Source: UBA5614 sp963667535 (lineage in GTDB: Bacteria; Cloacimonadota; Cloacimonadia; Cloacimonadales; Cloacimonadaceae). Taken from it: a DNA stretch of 64,000 nucleotides. Where the stretch lies: positions 558,001 through 622,000 of the forward strand of contig CAXXDU010000002.1 in assembly GCA_963667535.2 (NCBI GenBank). The letters run 5' to 3'. The notes beneath the pieces were generated by a model, which ran no database searches, was not told the DNA's origin, and was given only the letters and a program-made list of their open reading frames with translations. A program made the position numbers and the translations under genes. The stretch's first letter is position 1, and every line of letters starts with the position of its first letter. Positions 44,871 through 54,738 of this stretch are shown piece by piece.

Positions 44871-47102
44871 TTATTTCTCTTCCAGGGTATAAATTCCGTC
44901 CCATGTTTCAGGTGGATTGGCTATCAGGTGACGGCACCGGGCAAGCATAGTAGGGGATGCAGGGTCGTTGTATGGCTCTTTGCTCAAAGTCTCAAACAAC
45001 TCAGAAGCTGGCTGCCAGTTTCCTGTTCTGTAATGTTTCAAAGCTTCCTCATAAAGTGCTATCCAACTGTATTTGTCGTCATTCCTGCGCAGGCGGGAAT
45101 CTTCTTCCGGTAACAGGATTGTGCCTGGCACATTTTCCATTTCAGCTACCAGTTCATAAATGCGGGTGGGTTCTTTCTTGCCCTTTACCCTGAGAAAGTC
45201 AAGTTCACGGCAAACCATAGCATCTTTTACCAGAAGATAAGTGCCTTCACTGATAATGATATGGGTGTGGAAAACTTTATTCACACCTTCCAGCCGGGCG
45301 GAAAGATTTACAGTATCTCCGATGGAGGTATATTCCATTCTTCGTTCTGAACCGATATTACCAGCTACCAGCACACCGGAATGAATACCGAGTCTGGTAT
45401 TGATATGGAAATGGTCGGAAGGACTGAGTTCTGATTTGCTTTTCAGGGCATTACTAAAGTCCCTGTGTGCCAAAGCGGTTTTACAGGCTAAAAGAGCATG
45501 GTCGTCTCTGGCTATTGGTACTCCAAACACAGCCATCAAACCGTCACCGGTGTATTTATCCAGTAACCCTTCAAAGTCCAGGATAGTATTAGTAAAAGTA
45601 CTAAAATATTCATTCAGGTAGCTGACCAGTTCTGTAGGAGTCTTGTTCTCCGAAAAGCCGGTAAAATTGTAAATATCGCTAAACATGACAGTTGCTTTGT
45701 ATTCTTCTCCGCCCATGTGCACCATGTCCGGCTGATCAACAATTTTCTTTACCAGGTCCGGATGCAGGTAACGCGTAAAAATCATACGCAGTTCTTTCTT
45801 GTGCCTGCCTTCCATCACATAGCTGATGGTAACCATTAATATCCAGGTCACAATGATGGCAATGAAGGGAATAGTCACCTGCACATCGAATCTGAATAAT
45901 CCAAAAAGCAGGACTCTGCCGGTCAGCATAAGGATTATCATGATTATCAGAAGTCCGGTGGAAACAGCGCTATTCAACCTTGTCACCATCAGGATAGTCA
46001 GGAAAATCAGCAAAAAACTCAAGAGCAGATTCACTAGGATAGATGCCTCATGCACAAAATCCTGCTTATTCAGATTGCTCAGGATAGTTGCCCAAATCTC
46101 CATTCCCGGCACACTCCACGTGTATGGAGTGGATTTCAAATCCATTAATCCTGCTGCTTTAGCGCCAATAATCACATACTTGTCTTTAAATAGTCCATCT
46201 CTCAGAGTGGGCTTTCCGGTCTGATAGATAGTAGCTACGGCAGACTGGAGAGCAGATGCAAAAGAGAAATACTTAAATACTCCGTCCACATCACCTTTGC
46301 CATACCAGTTCAGATTCAAATTACCATTCTTATCCAGAGGTATTTTAGTTTTTCCTGTTATCAGATTGTGGCCTTCTACTGTAAAATCTGTTTTGATATT
46401 ATGTGTAAGCAGCCAACTGCTGAAAGCCAGATTAGGGTAATGCTTATTTTGCAGATTGTAGATGAGAGGCATCCTGCGAACGATGGCTTCTCTGTCTTCA
46501 TACACGTTTATTATACCGATTCTGCCCGCAGAGCTGAGAAACATAGGGATGGGAGCTTCTACGCCCTGCCAGTAGGGTAATCTGAGCATATTAACATTAC
46601 TCACGGACAGTGTTTGCTTACTCAGGTCTTCAGGAATGGAGGTCGCATCAGGTACAAACTGAGTACCAATCACCACATTGCCGGATTTTTGCATTGCATC
46701 TGCAAAGTTCATATCGCTTTCTTCGGAATTGATGTCTGCTCTGTCAAAATCAGGCTCGTAAAATTGCATATCGAAAATGATGGACTTTGCACCCTGCCTG
46801 CTTAAATATTCAGTCACAAGAGCATAGAATTCACGCGGAAAGGGCCAACCTTGCTTGAACTGCTGAGCATACTTCAAGGTTCCTGCATCTATTGCCAAAA
46901 GAACAATATTCGTATCAGCCCGGGCAGGAATTGGCGTAAGTTTAAACTTGTAGTCCAGAGCTTTATCTTCAATATCCTGAATGAATGGAAGATAGCTCAG
47001 TAACTGGAATCCCGCAGTAAGAATTACTGATAACAAGATTACAAACCATAATTGCTTATAATGTTTTGCCAGATATGCATTGGTTTTGTTCTTTTTTTCC
47101 AT
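44871..47102 (-). CDS. CHASE2-domain adenylate/guanylate cyclase
   Basis: 743 aa. One TM at about 17-37, a CHASE2 extracytoplasmic sensor about 40-355 (IEDKALDYKFKLTP; IVLLAIDAGTLKY; KYVIIGAKAAGLMDLK), three TM segments about 355-425, then a class III cyclase catalytic domain about 450-640 (MFSDIYNFTGFSE, KYTGDGLMAVFG, GIHSGVLVAGNIGS). The C-terminal 90 residues are a linker and TPR-like stretch. It should turn an external signal into cAMP or cGMP. The linker contains a translated palindromic repeat (45078-45101). AAGGAA precedes the start. Confidence 0.92.
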   Translation of the reverse strand: MEKKNKTNAYLAKHYKQLWFVILLSVILTAGFQLLSYLPFIQDIEDKALDYKFKLTPIPARADTNIVLLAIDAGTLKYAQQFKQGWPFPREFYALVTEYLSRQGAKSIIFDMQFYEPDFDRADINSEESDMNFADAMQKSGNVVIGTQFVPDATSIPEDLSKQTLSVSNVNMLRLPYWQGVEAPIPMFLSSAGRIGIINVYEDREAIVRRMPLIYNLQNKHYPNLAFSSWLLTHNIKTDFTVEGHNLITGKTKIPLDKNGNLNLNWYGKGDVDGVFKYFSFASALQSAVATIYQTGKPTLRDGLFKDKYVIIGAKAAGLMDLKSTPYTWSVPGMEIWATILSNLNKQDFVHEASILVNLLLSFLLIFLTILMVTRLNSAVSTGLLIIMIILMLTGRVLLFGLFRFDVQVTIPFIAIIVTWILMVTISYVMEGRHKKELRMIFTRYLHPDLVKKIVDQPDMVHMGGEEYKATVMFSDIYNFTGFSENKTPTELVSYLNEYFSTFTNTILDFEGLLDKYTGDGLMAVFGVPIARDDHALLACKTALAHRDFSNALKSKSELSPSDHFHINTRLGIHSGVLVAGNIGSERRMEYTSIGDTVNLSARLEGVNKVFHTHIIISEGTYLLVKDAMVCRELDFLRVKGKKEPTRIYELVAEMENVPGTILLPEEDSRLRRNDDKYSWIALYEEALKHYRTGNWQPASELFETLSKEPYNDPASPTMLARCRHLIANPPETWDGIYTLEEK
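45078..45101. repeat. REP-like palindrome inside the cyclase gene
   Basis: A 24-bp sequence beginning GTCATTCCTGCGCAGGCGGG closely matches the widespread bacterial REP-type motif. Read in the gene's frame it encodes DSRLRRND, in the linker after the cyclase domain. The frame stays open. Confidence 0.6.
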
Positions 47103-47254
47103 GACTTTATTCCTTGTTTCAGGTATTTCTCATTTCATCTTGCGGTTATTTCACAAGCAATTTTCTTTTTAGAATTACTGTCAACCCAATAATTCACTTA
47201 CTATGCCTTTCATTCAGTTATCCTTTCCTCTTCTTTCATTCCATGTTAATCTTT

Positions 47255-47400
47255 CTCTAAGTGATCTTAGATTGTACATAACATACGTGGGTGACTCCGC
47301 CGTGACACCCCCGTGATTCCCCCGTGTTCATAGGGGAGTCATGTGAGTGTCATGTGGGTGTCATGTGGGTGTCTTAAGTGCAAGTTAAGATCACTGAGAG
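47255..47400. repeat. Phased palindromic element with 11-bp units, copy 1
   Basis: Outer arms CTCTAAGTGATCTTA (47255-47269) and TAAGATCACTGAGAG (47386-47400) pair at 14 of 15 positions. Inside are three direct 11-bp units on the left (47291, 47302, 47313; GTGACxCCCCC) and three on the right (47336, 47347, 47358; GTGTCATGTGG) that are complementary in register. No start codon or coding signal. The gene-free gap is 47103-47592. Confidence 0.85.
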
Positions 47401-47527
47401 CAAGATGAAAGATGAATGAGCATTAGATAAGGAGAAAAAAAGAAATATCCGGACCAGAGCGCGAGTGAAAACGGTATATTGCTAAGCAGTTCGCTATACA
47501 TCCTGTTTAGAAGGTAGGATTAAAATA

Positions 47528-47561
47528 CAAAAAAAAGACGCTACCTGTTGGGTAGCGTCTT
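47528..47561 (-). terminator. Intrinsic terminator of the fibronectin-III protein gene
   Basis: On the minus strand AAGACGCTACC pairs perfectly with GGTAGCGTCTT over 11 bp, with a 5-nt loop, then a run of T. It is 30 bp beyond the stop of the 47593 gene. Confidence 0.92.
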
Positions 47562-47592
47562 GGAAATGTGGGTTTATCTATTGCAAGAATGT

Positions 47593-50500
47593 TTATTTAA
47601 GAAGAATCATTTTCTTGGAAGCAGAATACTTTCCGGATTTCATCCTGTAGAAATATACGCCGCTGGTAACATTCTTGCCGTATTCGTCGTCGCCTAACCA
47701 TGTTACTTTATGATTACCGGCTTTGACTTTGGTATTAACCAATGTCTTAATCTTTTCTCCCTTCACGTTGAAAATCTCGATAGAAACTTGCTCGTCATTC
47801 TTCATGTCATAAGAAATCTCAGTCTGAGGATTGAAAGGATTGGGATAGTTGCCAAGTAATCCTGTTGCACTAACAGGGACCACTTCATCGTCATTATCAG
47901 TAAGATTAATATTGTATCCTCTGACAATCACGTCATCAACCATAAAGATAAAGGCATCATTGGATTCGCATTTGATACCGAAACGTACGATGTGAGCATT
48001 AAATGAAGTTGGTACCTGGTAAGTGTAGATAGTCCATTCAGTAGAAGCTTCGATATAATTTGGACCTGATAACCAGGTGAAAGTAATTGGAGTTGGGTCT
48101 TCATTTTCAGATAATCCGACTTTAAATCTCTCTAGACCATATTGATCTGAGAAGGATTTTACCCAGAGAGAAATTGAATTCTCAGTACCCAATCTCATAC
48201 GCTGAGTCATCAAATAGTCATTATTGGGGGGAGTATTTGCTGCAAAGCTGGCAGCTATTTTCTGTCCGGTATGAGGGGTAAGGGTTGTCATGGGTGGGGT
48301 GGTTGCACTCGGGTTAAAGACCATAAATGCTATCGGACTTCCGGAATTTGGGAAAGTAACATTTTGAATACCTGTAGTGGGGCTATTGTCCAAATCTCTT
48401 AGCATCCAGTTACCGAATGTTAAAGCAAAGTTATCATAGGTCTCAAATCCTTCGTTGATAGCAATCGGTATTACGGTTACATTAACCGTTACGTTAATGG
48501 GAGCACATGGAGCAGATTCACCATTAGTATATAGGGCTGTAACGGTATATGTGTATGTTCCATTCGGCAAACCGGAGTCAGTGTAATGAGATGTCGTGAT
48601 TTCCGGGATAGTAGCGATAGGAAGACCATTACGGTAAACTATGTAGCCTGTTAATGGACGGGTATCATCTTTAGCAGATTCTTCTTTCATACTACGGGGA
48701 CTAACAATCGCGGTTAACGGGGTGGATGTGGGGATTTGGTGTCTTACCGGTTCGATTGAATTCGAAAGAATGATGGGGTCGTCTCTGCCGATGAAGTTAA
48801 CAACGAATCCTTCGATATTCCAGTTGTAATCCAAAGGTGGATTAGTTATTAAGGTTAATATCGTCCATTCATTGTTTATAAATATTACATTGCCTTTATA
48901 TGGATTGGAAGGACCATCATCACTACCGGCAGGATTGCCGGCTGTGGCATTGCAATTAACCGCAATACGCAAATCTCCCGCTGCAGGTATCGGAATCGGA
49001 GCATGGAGAGTAACCACATTCCAGGCATTAATAACAGGATTCTGAACCAGGACAGTATCGGCAAGGAATCCGGGGTTGGTTAAAGAAGTACCACCGGTAT
49101 AAATTTTAACAGTATATATGCAGCTCGCAGAACCCGGGAAAAAGCGCACTTTAGTCAAATAGCGGTCAGAAATACCATCTAATTCAGTTTGAGTAAAACG
49201 GGCAGCAATATCAAAATTAACAACACCATTATTACCAATAAAGTGAGAATTCAAGGTGTTATCATAATGTATCCAGTCCTGTAAAATAGGTCCTCCGGGT
49301 GGGGTCCAGGTCAAAGATACATTATCCTGATCAACAGAAGATTGTAAGTTATAAACAGGGTTGAGTGGTTCTCCACCGGTAGCTGTATCACTGTTTGATG
49401 GAACTGATTCGCCGGCAGGATTATTATATACAGCTTTGGCAAAATATGTATAAACAGTGCCTGAAACTATTGCTGAGTCGTTATAAAGAGTATCTGCAAT
49501 CAAGCCATGTCCGAGAGCAGCTCCGTCGCGGAAAAGTCTGTATCCGCTAAGATTGCCAAGTATGGGTGAAGGTGGTGACCACCTGACAGAAATTGTGGTT
49601 AATCCGTCTGTTGCTACTAAATTCAAAGGTGGGTTGAAAACAGGCAGAACAGTTGCAGGAACAGGTTCAGTCTGAATTGATTCACCTACGGTATACAGAG
49701 CACTTACGGTATAATTATATGTGTTCGGCATCAGGTTTCTGTCAGTATAAGTGAGTACCTCAGCATCGTTGATAGCGCTGATTAAAACGCTGTTACGATA
49801 TACTCTGAAGCCCAATAAGTCACGGGTTAAATGATTTTGACGGATCTTATCAGAAGCAGGACGAGCGGGAGGAGTAGCCCAGTTGAGGATAACATTGGGG
49901 CTAACAACCGTCGCAGTCAAATCCGCTGGCGGATTAACCGGAGGGACAGGACCGGTATTAATAGTATTAGATGGTAAAGATTCTCCACTAGCATAGATTG
50001 CTGTGGCATTATAAGCATATGTTTGACCGGGTGTACCAGTATTGTCAGTGTAAATTAAAGCAGTAATCGGGGTTGGAGTTAAAGATATTGCATCGCGATA
50101 TACTTTATAACCATTGGGGGCAATACCTGTTGGTGCTGTCCATGACATATTGACAATGTTAATACCGCCGGTTGCCTGAAAACTAACAGGCGGATTAAAA
50201 ACAGGGGTCATGGTAACAGTATTGGAGTGGGTAGATACACCAGTTGGATTTACATATACAGCGACAGCATAATATTCATATGAAGTACCAATAATAGCTG
50301 TATTATCAATATATGTCGTTGCTGAAATCAAAGTAGGATTTAATAAAACACCATCTCTGTAAATATTATAACCCGATAAACGTCGATCTGCAGGAGTCTG
50401 CCAATTCAGAATAACAGTTCCATTGCCGGTTGCTGCAGTAAGATTTTGAGGAGGATTGAATACAGGAATGATTGAAGTAATAGATAAATCGTCCAGATAT

Positions 50501-51972
50501 ATAAAGTATGTATTAGCATTGCTGTATCCATGAAATCCGGCGTAATAGGTTCCACTGGTTGCAGGAACAAAATAAGCATATTCAACCAGATAGCCTGTAT
50601 TTACTAAATTTACATTGTTATAGATTTGTGTAGTCATTGCCTCAACAGTTTTTGCTGTGCCAATCTTCATCTCCAGTTTCTCCGGAAAGTTCACATTATG
50701 GGCTTTACATTTGAACTCAAACTGATAGAAAGTTCCGGCAACCAGTTGAAGAGGTGGAGATACTAACCAGTCATCCATTGGCAAAGTAGCACTGGCAGTA
50801 CAACGGACTGTGTTTGGAGCTGAAGAATAACCTGTGGTTGAAGTTGCCCATGTATAAGCATCATTATTAGCATTAATAACAGTCCATGCCGGGTATACAT
50901 TCGGTGCAGTAACTGAGTCCCAGGTTTGAGAGTAAGGGAAAGTGTATACCGTATCGACAGGCATCGTAGTAAAAGACCAAACAGGGGAGGATAGACCATC
51001 TCCAGAGGGATTGAAAGCAATAACTTTCCAGAAATATACAGTATTGAAAGACAAATCAGGATTAGGATCATATGAAAGAGCGGTAGTTATTGTACCATTT
51101 GCTATATTGGTAGGTGGGTTGTTTGTGCCAAAATAGACTTTATATCCGGTTGGTGCACCGCCATCAGAAACCCAATGTAACAATGCAGATTGCCCGATAA
51201 AAGTTGAGTTATTTACCGGAGAAATTAATTGAGGTGGAGGTGGTGGGTCAGCTGAAACTACCCAGTTGAAAACAAGTCCATTAGGGGGTACGATAGTGTT
51301 GTTCATGGTACAGGTGGCTGTATTAACCAAACCGAGAGTGGTGGCTGTCCAGCTGGTGGTGGTAGTCCTATTATTAAAGTCTGTATTAGCAGCACCCCTT
51401 AATCCGCATTGTACATTTGCTGCTGTACCTGAATTTGCCGCTTTAAAATAGCCATAAGCAAATTTTATTACATTCTGATAACCATTGCTGGTTTCATGCA
51501 ATTGAATCTGGAAATTAAGTGTATCATTTGCCGCAGTTCCGGTATTGCGTCGATAGTTTTTCCATTGAATAGTGAATATACGGTTGGGTGCAGTTCCGGA
51601 AAGGAGAGACTTCAGAGAGCCATCAGAACGTGAAATCAAATCCCTGGTCATTGCTGCAACAACATTATTTGTAGCACCGGTACTTAAGGGTGTATTTGAA
51701 GTTGTTACTGTTGATCCCATTGCAATAAAACCATTACAGGATATGCTGACAGCGGTGTACGGCTGTGCATTATAAATGAAGTCAAATCCGATTGGAACAG
51801 CATTAAAAACTTCTTCATTATTAGTGCTGGTTCCGTGGATTGTTCCACCGCTAATTTCTGAATATGTACCTGTAGCGCTGGTAAAGGTGTAGTCAGCGAC
51901 TACACTCCAACCCAATGAGATAAATATCAGCATACAAACCAGAATTAAAAGCTTAAAATTGTTATTACGCAT
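47593..51972 (-). CDS. Giant secreted fibronectin type III surface protein with type IX-style sorting domain
   Basis: 1459 aa. Signal peptide (LLILVCMLIFISLGWSVVA), then a beta-sandwich N-terminal domain, one fibronectin-III domain (SPVNNSTFIGQSALLHWVSD), a cleaved-adhesin-like domain (about 370-510), and at least five further Fn3 repeats with the recurring phrase FNPP.NLxAT...GYxxYRxG...GxxYxY. A second adhesin-like domain precedes the last 85 residues, a FlgD-like sorting domain (GNYPNPFNPQTEIS ... SGVYFYRMKSGKYSASKKM). Likely an adhesin or matrix-binding or carbohydrate-processing surface protein. AAGGAG precedes the start and a strong terminator follows. Confidence 0.9.
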   Translation of the reverse strand: MRNNNFKLLILVCMLIFISLGWSVVADYTFTSATGTYSEISGGTIHGTSTNNEEVFNAVPIGFDFIYNAQPYTAVSISCNGFIAMGSTVTTSNTPLSTGATNNVVAAMTRDLISRSDGSLKSLLSGTAPNRIFTIQWKNYRRNTGTAANDTLNFQIQLHETSNGYQNVIKFAYGYFKAANSGTAANVQCGLRGAANTDFNNRTTTTSWTATTLGLVNTATCTMNNTIVPPNGLVFNWVVSADPPPPPQLISPVNNSTFIGQSALLHWVSDGGAPTGYKVYFGTNNPPTNIANGTITTALSYDPNPDLSFNTVYFWKVIAFNPSGDGLSSPVWSFTTMPVDTVYTFPYSQTWDSVTAPNVYPAWTVINANNDAYTWATSTTGYSSAPNTVRCTASATLPMDDWLVSPPLQLVAGTFYQFEFKCKAHNVNFPEKLEMKIGTAKTVEAMTTQIYNNVNLVNTGYLVEYAYFVPATSGTYYAGFHGYSNANTYFIYLDDLSITSIIPVFNPPQNLTAATGNGTVILNWQTPADRRLSGYNIYRDGVLLNPTLISATTYIDNTAIIGTSYEYYAVAVYVNPTGVSTHSNTVTMTPVFNPPVSFQATGGINIVNMSWTAPTGIAPNGYKVYRDAISLTPTPITALIYTDNTGTPGQTYAYNATAIYASGESLPSNTINTGPVPPVNPPADLTATVVSPNVILNWATPPARPASDKIRQNHLTRDLLGFRVYRNSVLISAINDAEVLTYTDRNLMPNTYNYTVSALYTVGESIQTEPVPATVLPVFNPPLNLVATDGLTTISVRWSPPSPILGNLSGYRLFRDGAALGHGLIADTLYNDSAIVSGTVYTYFAKAVYNNPAGESVPSNSDTATGGEPLNPVYNLQSSVDQDNVSLTWTPPGGPILQDWIHYDNTLNSHFIGNNGVVNFDIAARFTQTELDGISDRYLTKVRFFPGSASCIYTVKIYTGGTSLTNPGFLADTVLVQNPVINAWNVVTLHAPIPIPAAGDLRIAVNCNATAGNPAGSDDGPSNPYKGNVIFINNEWTILTLITNPPLDYNWNIEGFVVNFIGRDDPIILSNSIEPVRHQIPTSTPLTAIVSPRSMKEESAKDDTRPLTGYIVYRNGLPIATIPEITTSHYTDSGLPNGTYTYTVTALYTNGESAPCAPINVTVNVTVIPIAINEGFETYDNFALTFGNWMLRDLDNSPTTGIQNVTFPNSGSPIAFMVFNPSATTPPMTTLTPHTGQKIAASFAANTPPNNDYLMTQRMRLGTENSISLWVKSFSDQYGLERFKVGLSENEDPTPITFTWLSGPNYIEASTEWTIYTYQVPTSFNAHIVRFGIKCESNDAFIFMVDDVIVRGYNINLTDNDDEVVPVSATGLLGNYPNPFNPQTEISYDMKNDEQVSIEIFNVKGEKIKTLVNTKVKAGNHKVTWLGDDEYGKNVTSGVYFYRMKSGKYSASKKMILLK

Positions 51973-52147
51973 AAAATCTCCTTTCTCGAAGCGTCTTAGT
52001 GCTATTTTTTAATTCAAAAATATCTCTATGAAAATGGGTATATTAAATCAATATGATTTTAATCACTTTTTTGGTTTACATACCGTCTGTCAAGCAAAAC
52101 ATATTGATTTACAATGCAAGAAAAATGCCAATGCCAGGACAGTATTT

Positions 52148-54424
52148 CTATTTTGTCTTTTCAGCAATGACGATAAGCGGATAAAATGCAGTAATCTTTG
52201 CGTGTATACCTTCAACTGAAACAGGTTTAGCCAAATAATCCTGCATACCTATTTCCAGACATCTTGCTTTGTCTTCAGCCATTGCATTTGCAGTGAGAGC
52301 GATGATAATCGGTTTTCCATAGGTAGCCGGGTCCTTGATAATAGATTCTGTTACCTGATACCCGTCCATCAGAGGCATTTGTATATCGAGAAAGATCAGA
52401 TTTATTCTTTGCTGCTTTAATACATCCAGTGCTTGTACACCATTTTCAGCAGTAAATGGTTCATATCCAAGTTTTTTGAGCATCATAATTATCAGTTTCA
52501 GATTGATTCTGTTATCCTCGACCACCAGAATACTCATCGGATATTGATCTCCGATTTTATTGATAGAGTCGATTAATTGTCTTTTACCGTTAGCATCTTC
52601 TAATTTATTGGTTTCCTTGATAATTGTATTTGAGAGGTTATTACCAAATCCCATTACACATGATATATCAGCCTGATCAGTTTTAATCTCAGATGCATTC
52701 TCCAGAAAAGTAGTGAACCGAAAGATTGTGCCTTTTCCCGGCATGCTATCCACATTGATTGTACCGCTCATCATCTCGATGAGTTTCTTTGTAATAGCCA
52801 ATCCCAATCCTGAACCACCATATACTCGTGTATTGGATGCATCTGATTGGACAAAAGGATCAAAAATATTGCCGATTCTATCTTTTTCGATGCCTACTCC
52901 GGTATCGGTTAGAACCCAATTTAAATAGTTCTTTTCTCTGGCGGGGCAAACTGTCAGTTTGACATGACCTTTAGGTGTAAATTTGACAGCATTTCCTACG
53001 AGATTGAGCAGTATCTGTTTTAATCTCATTTCGTCACCACTGACCAGTTTGGGAATATCACTCTTGATTTCATACTGCAAAAACAGGTTTTTCTCAATGG
53101 CTTTTCCGCTGAGAATCGTAAAAACGCTTTCCACACATTGCCGAAAATTAAAATCACGCTTTTCAAGTTCATTACTGTAATATTCAAGTTTAGAGAAATC
53201 CAGAATGCTGTTAATCAAGGTTAATAAAGATTCTCCACTGATTAAAATGGATTTTGTATAATCAAGTTGTTCATTATCCATAGGTGTTCGAGCCAAAAGA
53301 TTACTCATTCCGATAATGCCATTCAAAGGAGTTCTGATTTCGTGGCTCATATATGTGAGGAATTCATTCTTTACAACCATGGCTTTCTGCAGAGCCATAA
53401 TCATATTGTTTATTTTGTTTGAGACAGCGCTGATTTCATCATCACCTTTCACATCAATCAGACCTTTGTGTTTATGGTCGGCTGCAATGATATTGACCTG
53501 ATTCTGCACATGTAGTAACCTGTTTATCAGATATTTATCAAGAAGCCGGTAAATCAAAAAACTCAGGCATAAAATTGAAAGCATAAAGAGTAACATTATC
53601 CATAATGACAGAGAATTGCCCACCATCGTAGCTTCTCTTTGGGCTAATACTCGGAAAAGAAAGACAGGATTGTCATTTATATCAAAAATGCTTCCCCATC
53701 CGGCAATCTGGTTTTTGGGCAAGAAGTTGATTAACTGGCTGGGGTCATTACTGCGCACTACATCCCTGGCAATTTCAGGCAATGAATGGCTTGGCAGAAT
53801 AGCCCAGGTTTGCAGATTCATATTTCTGGCATCAGTCAAAGTGTCTAGATAATCCGGTTCCAGAAATCTGCCCATCAGTAAAAAACCAACGGACGGACCT
53901 GATAAATCACTCTTGAGAATAGGACAAATTCCAAACGACATGGGGAAATTTGAGGTCTTGATTATCCCTGAAGCCGGCGCTAATGTCTTCATCGTATCAG
54001 CAATCGCTTTTATCTGCGTAAGGGCAAATTCCAGATCAACAGATATATCTTCTATTGTCTCAGACTCTTTACTAAACTGTTTGCCAAAAAAAAGCTTATA
54101 GTTTTTGTCGTAAACAACGAAGACATTAAGTCCGTAATTTGTGAATGTTTCGTTGGTAATATTGGATTTGACATACTGTTCGTTATAGTTACTTACAAAA
54201 TTGTAGGTGTCATCCCAGAAAGCCCAGTCATGAGATATTGGTTCAAGGCTTTTTCCCAGATTATCAATCGAAACCTTGACCCAATCGACCTTGTTTTTAA
54301 TTGTATTAATCTCTAATGCTTTGAAAGATGAATTGATAATCAATCTGCTGCAAACAAGTATTAAAATCAGGAATATCAGCGCCATGCCGTTTATCAGAAT
54401 GATAATCCTGCTTCTGATACTCAT
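52148..54424 (-). CDS. Hybrid sensor histidine kinase with CHASE4-like sensor
   Basis: 758 aa. TM1 at about 9-29, a periplasmic CHASE4-like region about 30-270 (SHDWAFWDDTYNFV), TM2 about 275-297, HAMP, HisKA with the phospho-histidine in YMSHEIRTPLNGIIG, HATPase (NLVGNAVKFTPKG; DTGVGIEKDRI; GGSGLGLAI), and a C-terminal receiver (LVVEDNRINLKL; FLDIQMPLMDGYQ with the phospho-aspartate). It senses an external cue and autophosphorylates; output partner unknown, as no separate response regulator or Hpt is in the window. GAGG lies upstream. Confidence 0.94.
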   Translation of the reverse strand: MSIRSRIIILINGMALIFLILILVCSRLIINSSFKALEINTIKNKVDWVKVSIDNLGKSLEPISHDWAFWDDTYNFVSNYNEQYVKSNITNETFTNYGLNVFVVYDKNYKLFFGKQFSKESETIEDISVDLEFALTQIKAIADTMKTLAPASGIIKTSNFPMSFGICPILKSDLSGPSVGFLLMGRFLEPDYLDTLTDARNMNLQTWAILPSHSLPEIARDVVRSNDPSQLINFLPKNQIAGWGSIFDINDNPVFLFRVLAQREATMVGNSLSLWIMLLFMLSILCLSFLIYRLLDKYLINRLLHVQNQVNIIAADHKHKGLIDVKGDDEISAVSNKINNMIMALQKAMVVKNEFLTYMSHEIRTPLNGIIGMSNLLARTPMDNEQLDYTKSILISGESLLTLINSILDFSKLEYYSNELEKRDFNFRQCVESVFTILSGKAIEKNLFLQYEIKSDIPKLVSGDEMRLKQILLNLVGNAVKFTPKGHVKLTVCPAREKNYLNWVLTDTGVGIEKDRIGNIFDPFVQSDASNTRVYGGSGLGLAITKKLIEMMSGTINVDSMPGKGTIFRFTTFLENASEIKTDQADISCVMGFGNNLSNTIIKETNKLEDANGKRQLIDSINKIGDQYPMSILVVEDNRINLKLIIMMLKKLGYEPFTAENGVQALDVLKQQRINLIFLDIQMPLMDGYQVTESIIKDPATYGKPIIIALTANAMAEDKARCLEIGMQDYLAKPVSVEGIHAKITAFYPLIVIAEKTK

Positions 54425-54577
54425 AAACCTATCCTCAATTCAATTTTGTGATTCTTTGTCTCAACCTGTATTTGTCTTAAGCCAAAACAATGCCAAAACA
54501 ATATATTTCTTAACAGATTAATTGACAAGAAAAACCTCTTCGTCTGAATCGGCTTTGATAATCTAAGCATAGAAAGA

Positions 54578-54684
54578 CCCTTTTACACGACTCGCAGATT
54601 ACCCGTAGATAAAGCAACGATAACCCTACGCCGTTGGGTTATCTCAGGGTAATCTATGTCCTATCCAGGGCACGTGTAAAAGGG
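54578..54684. repeat. Phased palindromic element with 11-bp units, copy 2
   Basis: Outer arms CCCTTTTACACG (54578-54589) and CGTGTAAAAGGG (54673-54684) are exact complements. Within, GATTACCC, GATAAAGC and GATAACCC begin at 54597, 54608 and 54619, exactly 11 bp apart; complementary GGGTTATC, GGGTAATC and GTCCTATC begin at 54636, 54647 and 54658. It fills the divergent gap 54425-54738 between the kinase gene and the solenoid gene. Confidence 0.85.
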
Positions 54685-54738
54685 CCGGTAACGGTCTATA
54701 GAATTATTGTTTATTGTATATTAAGATGGGAGTTATAG

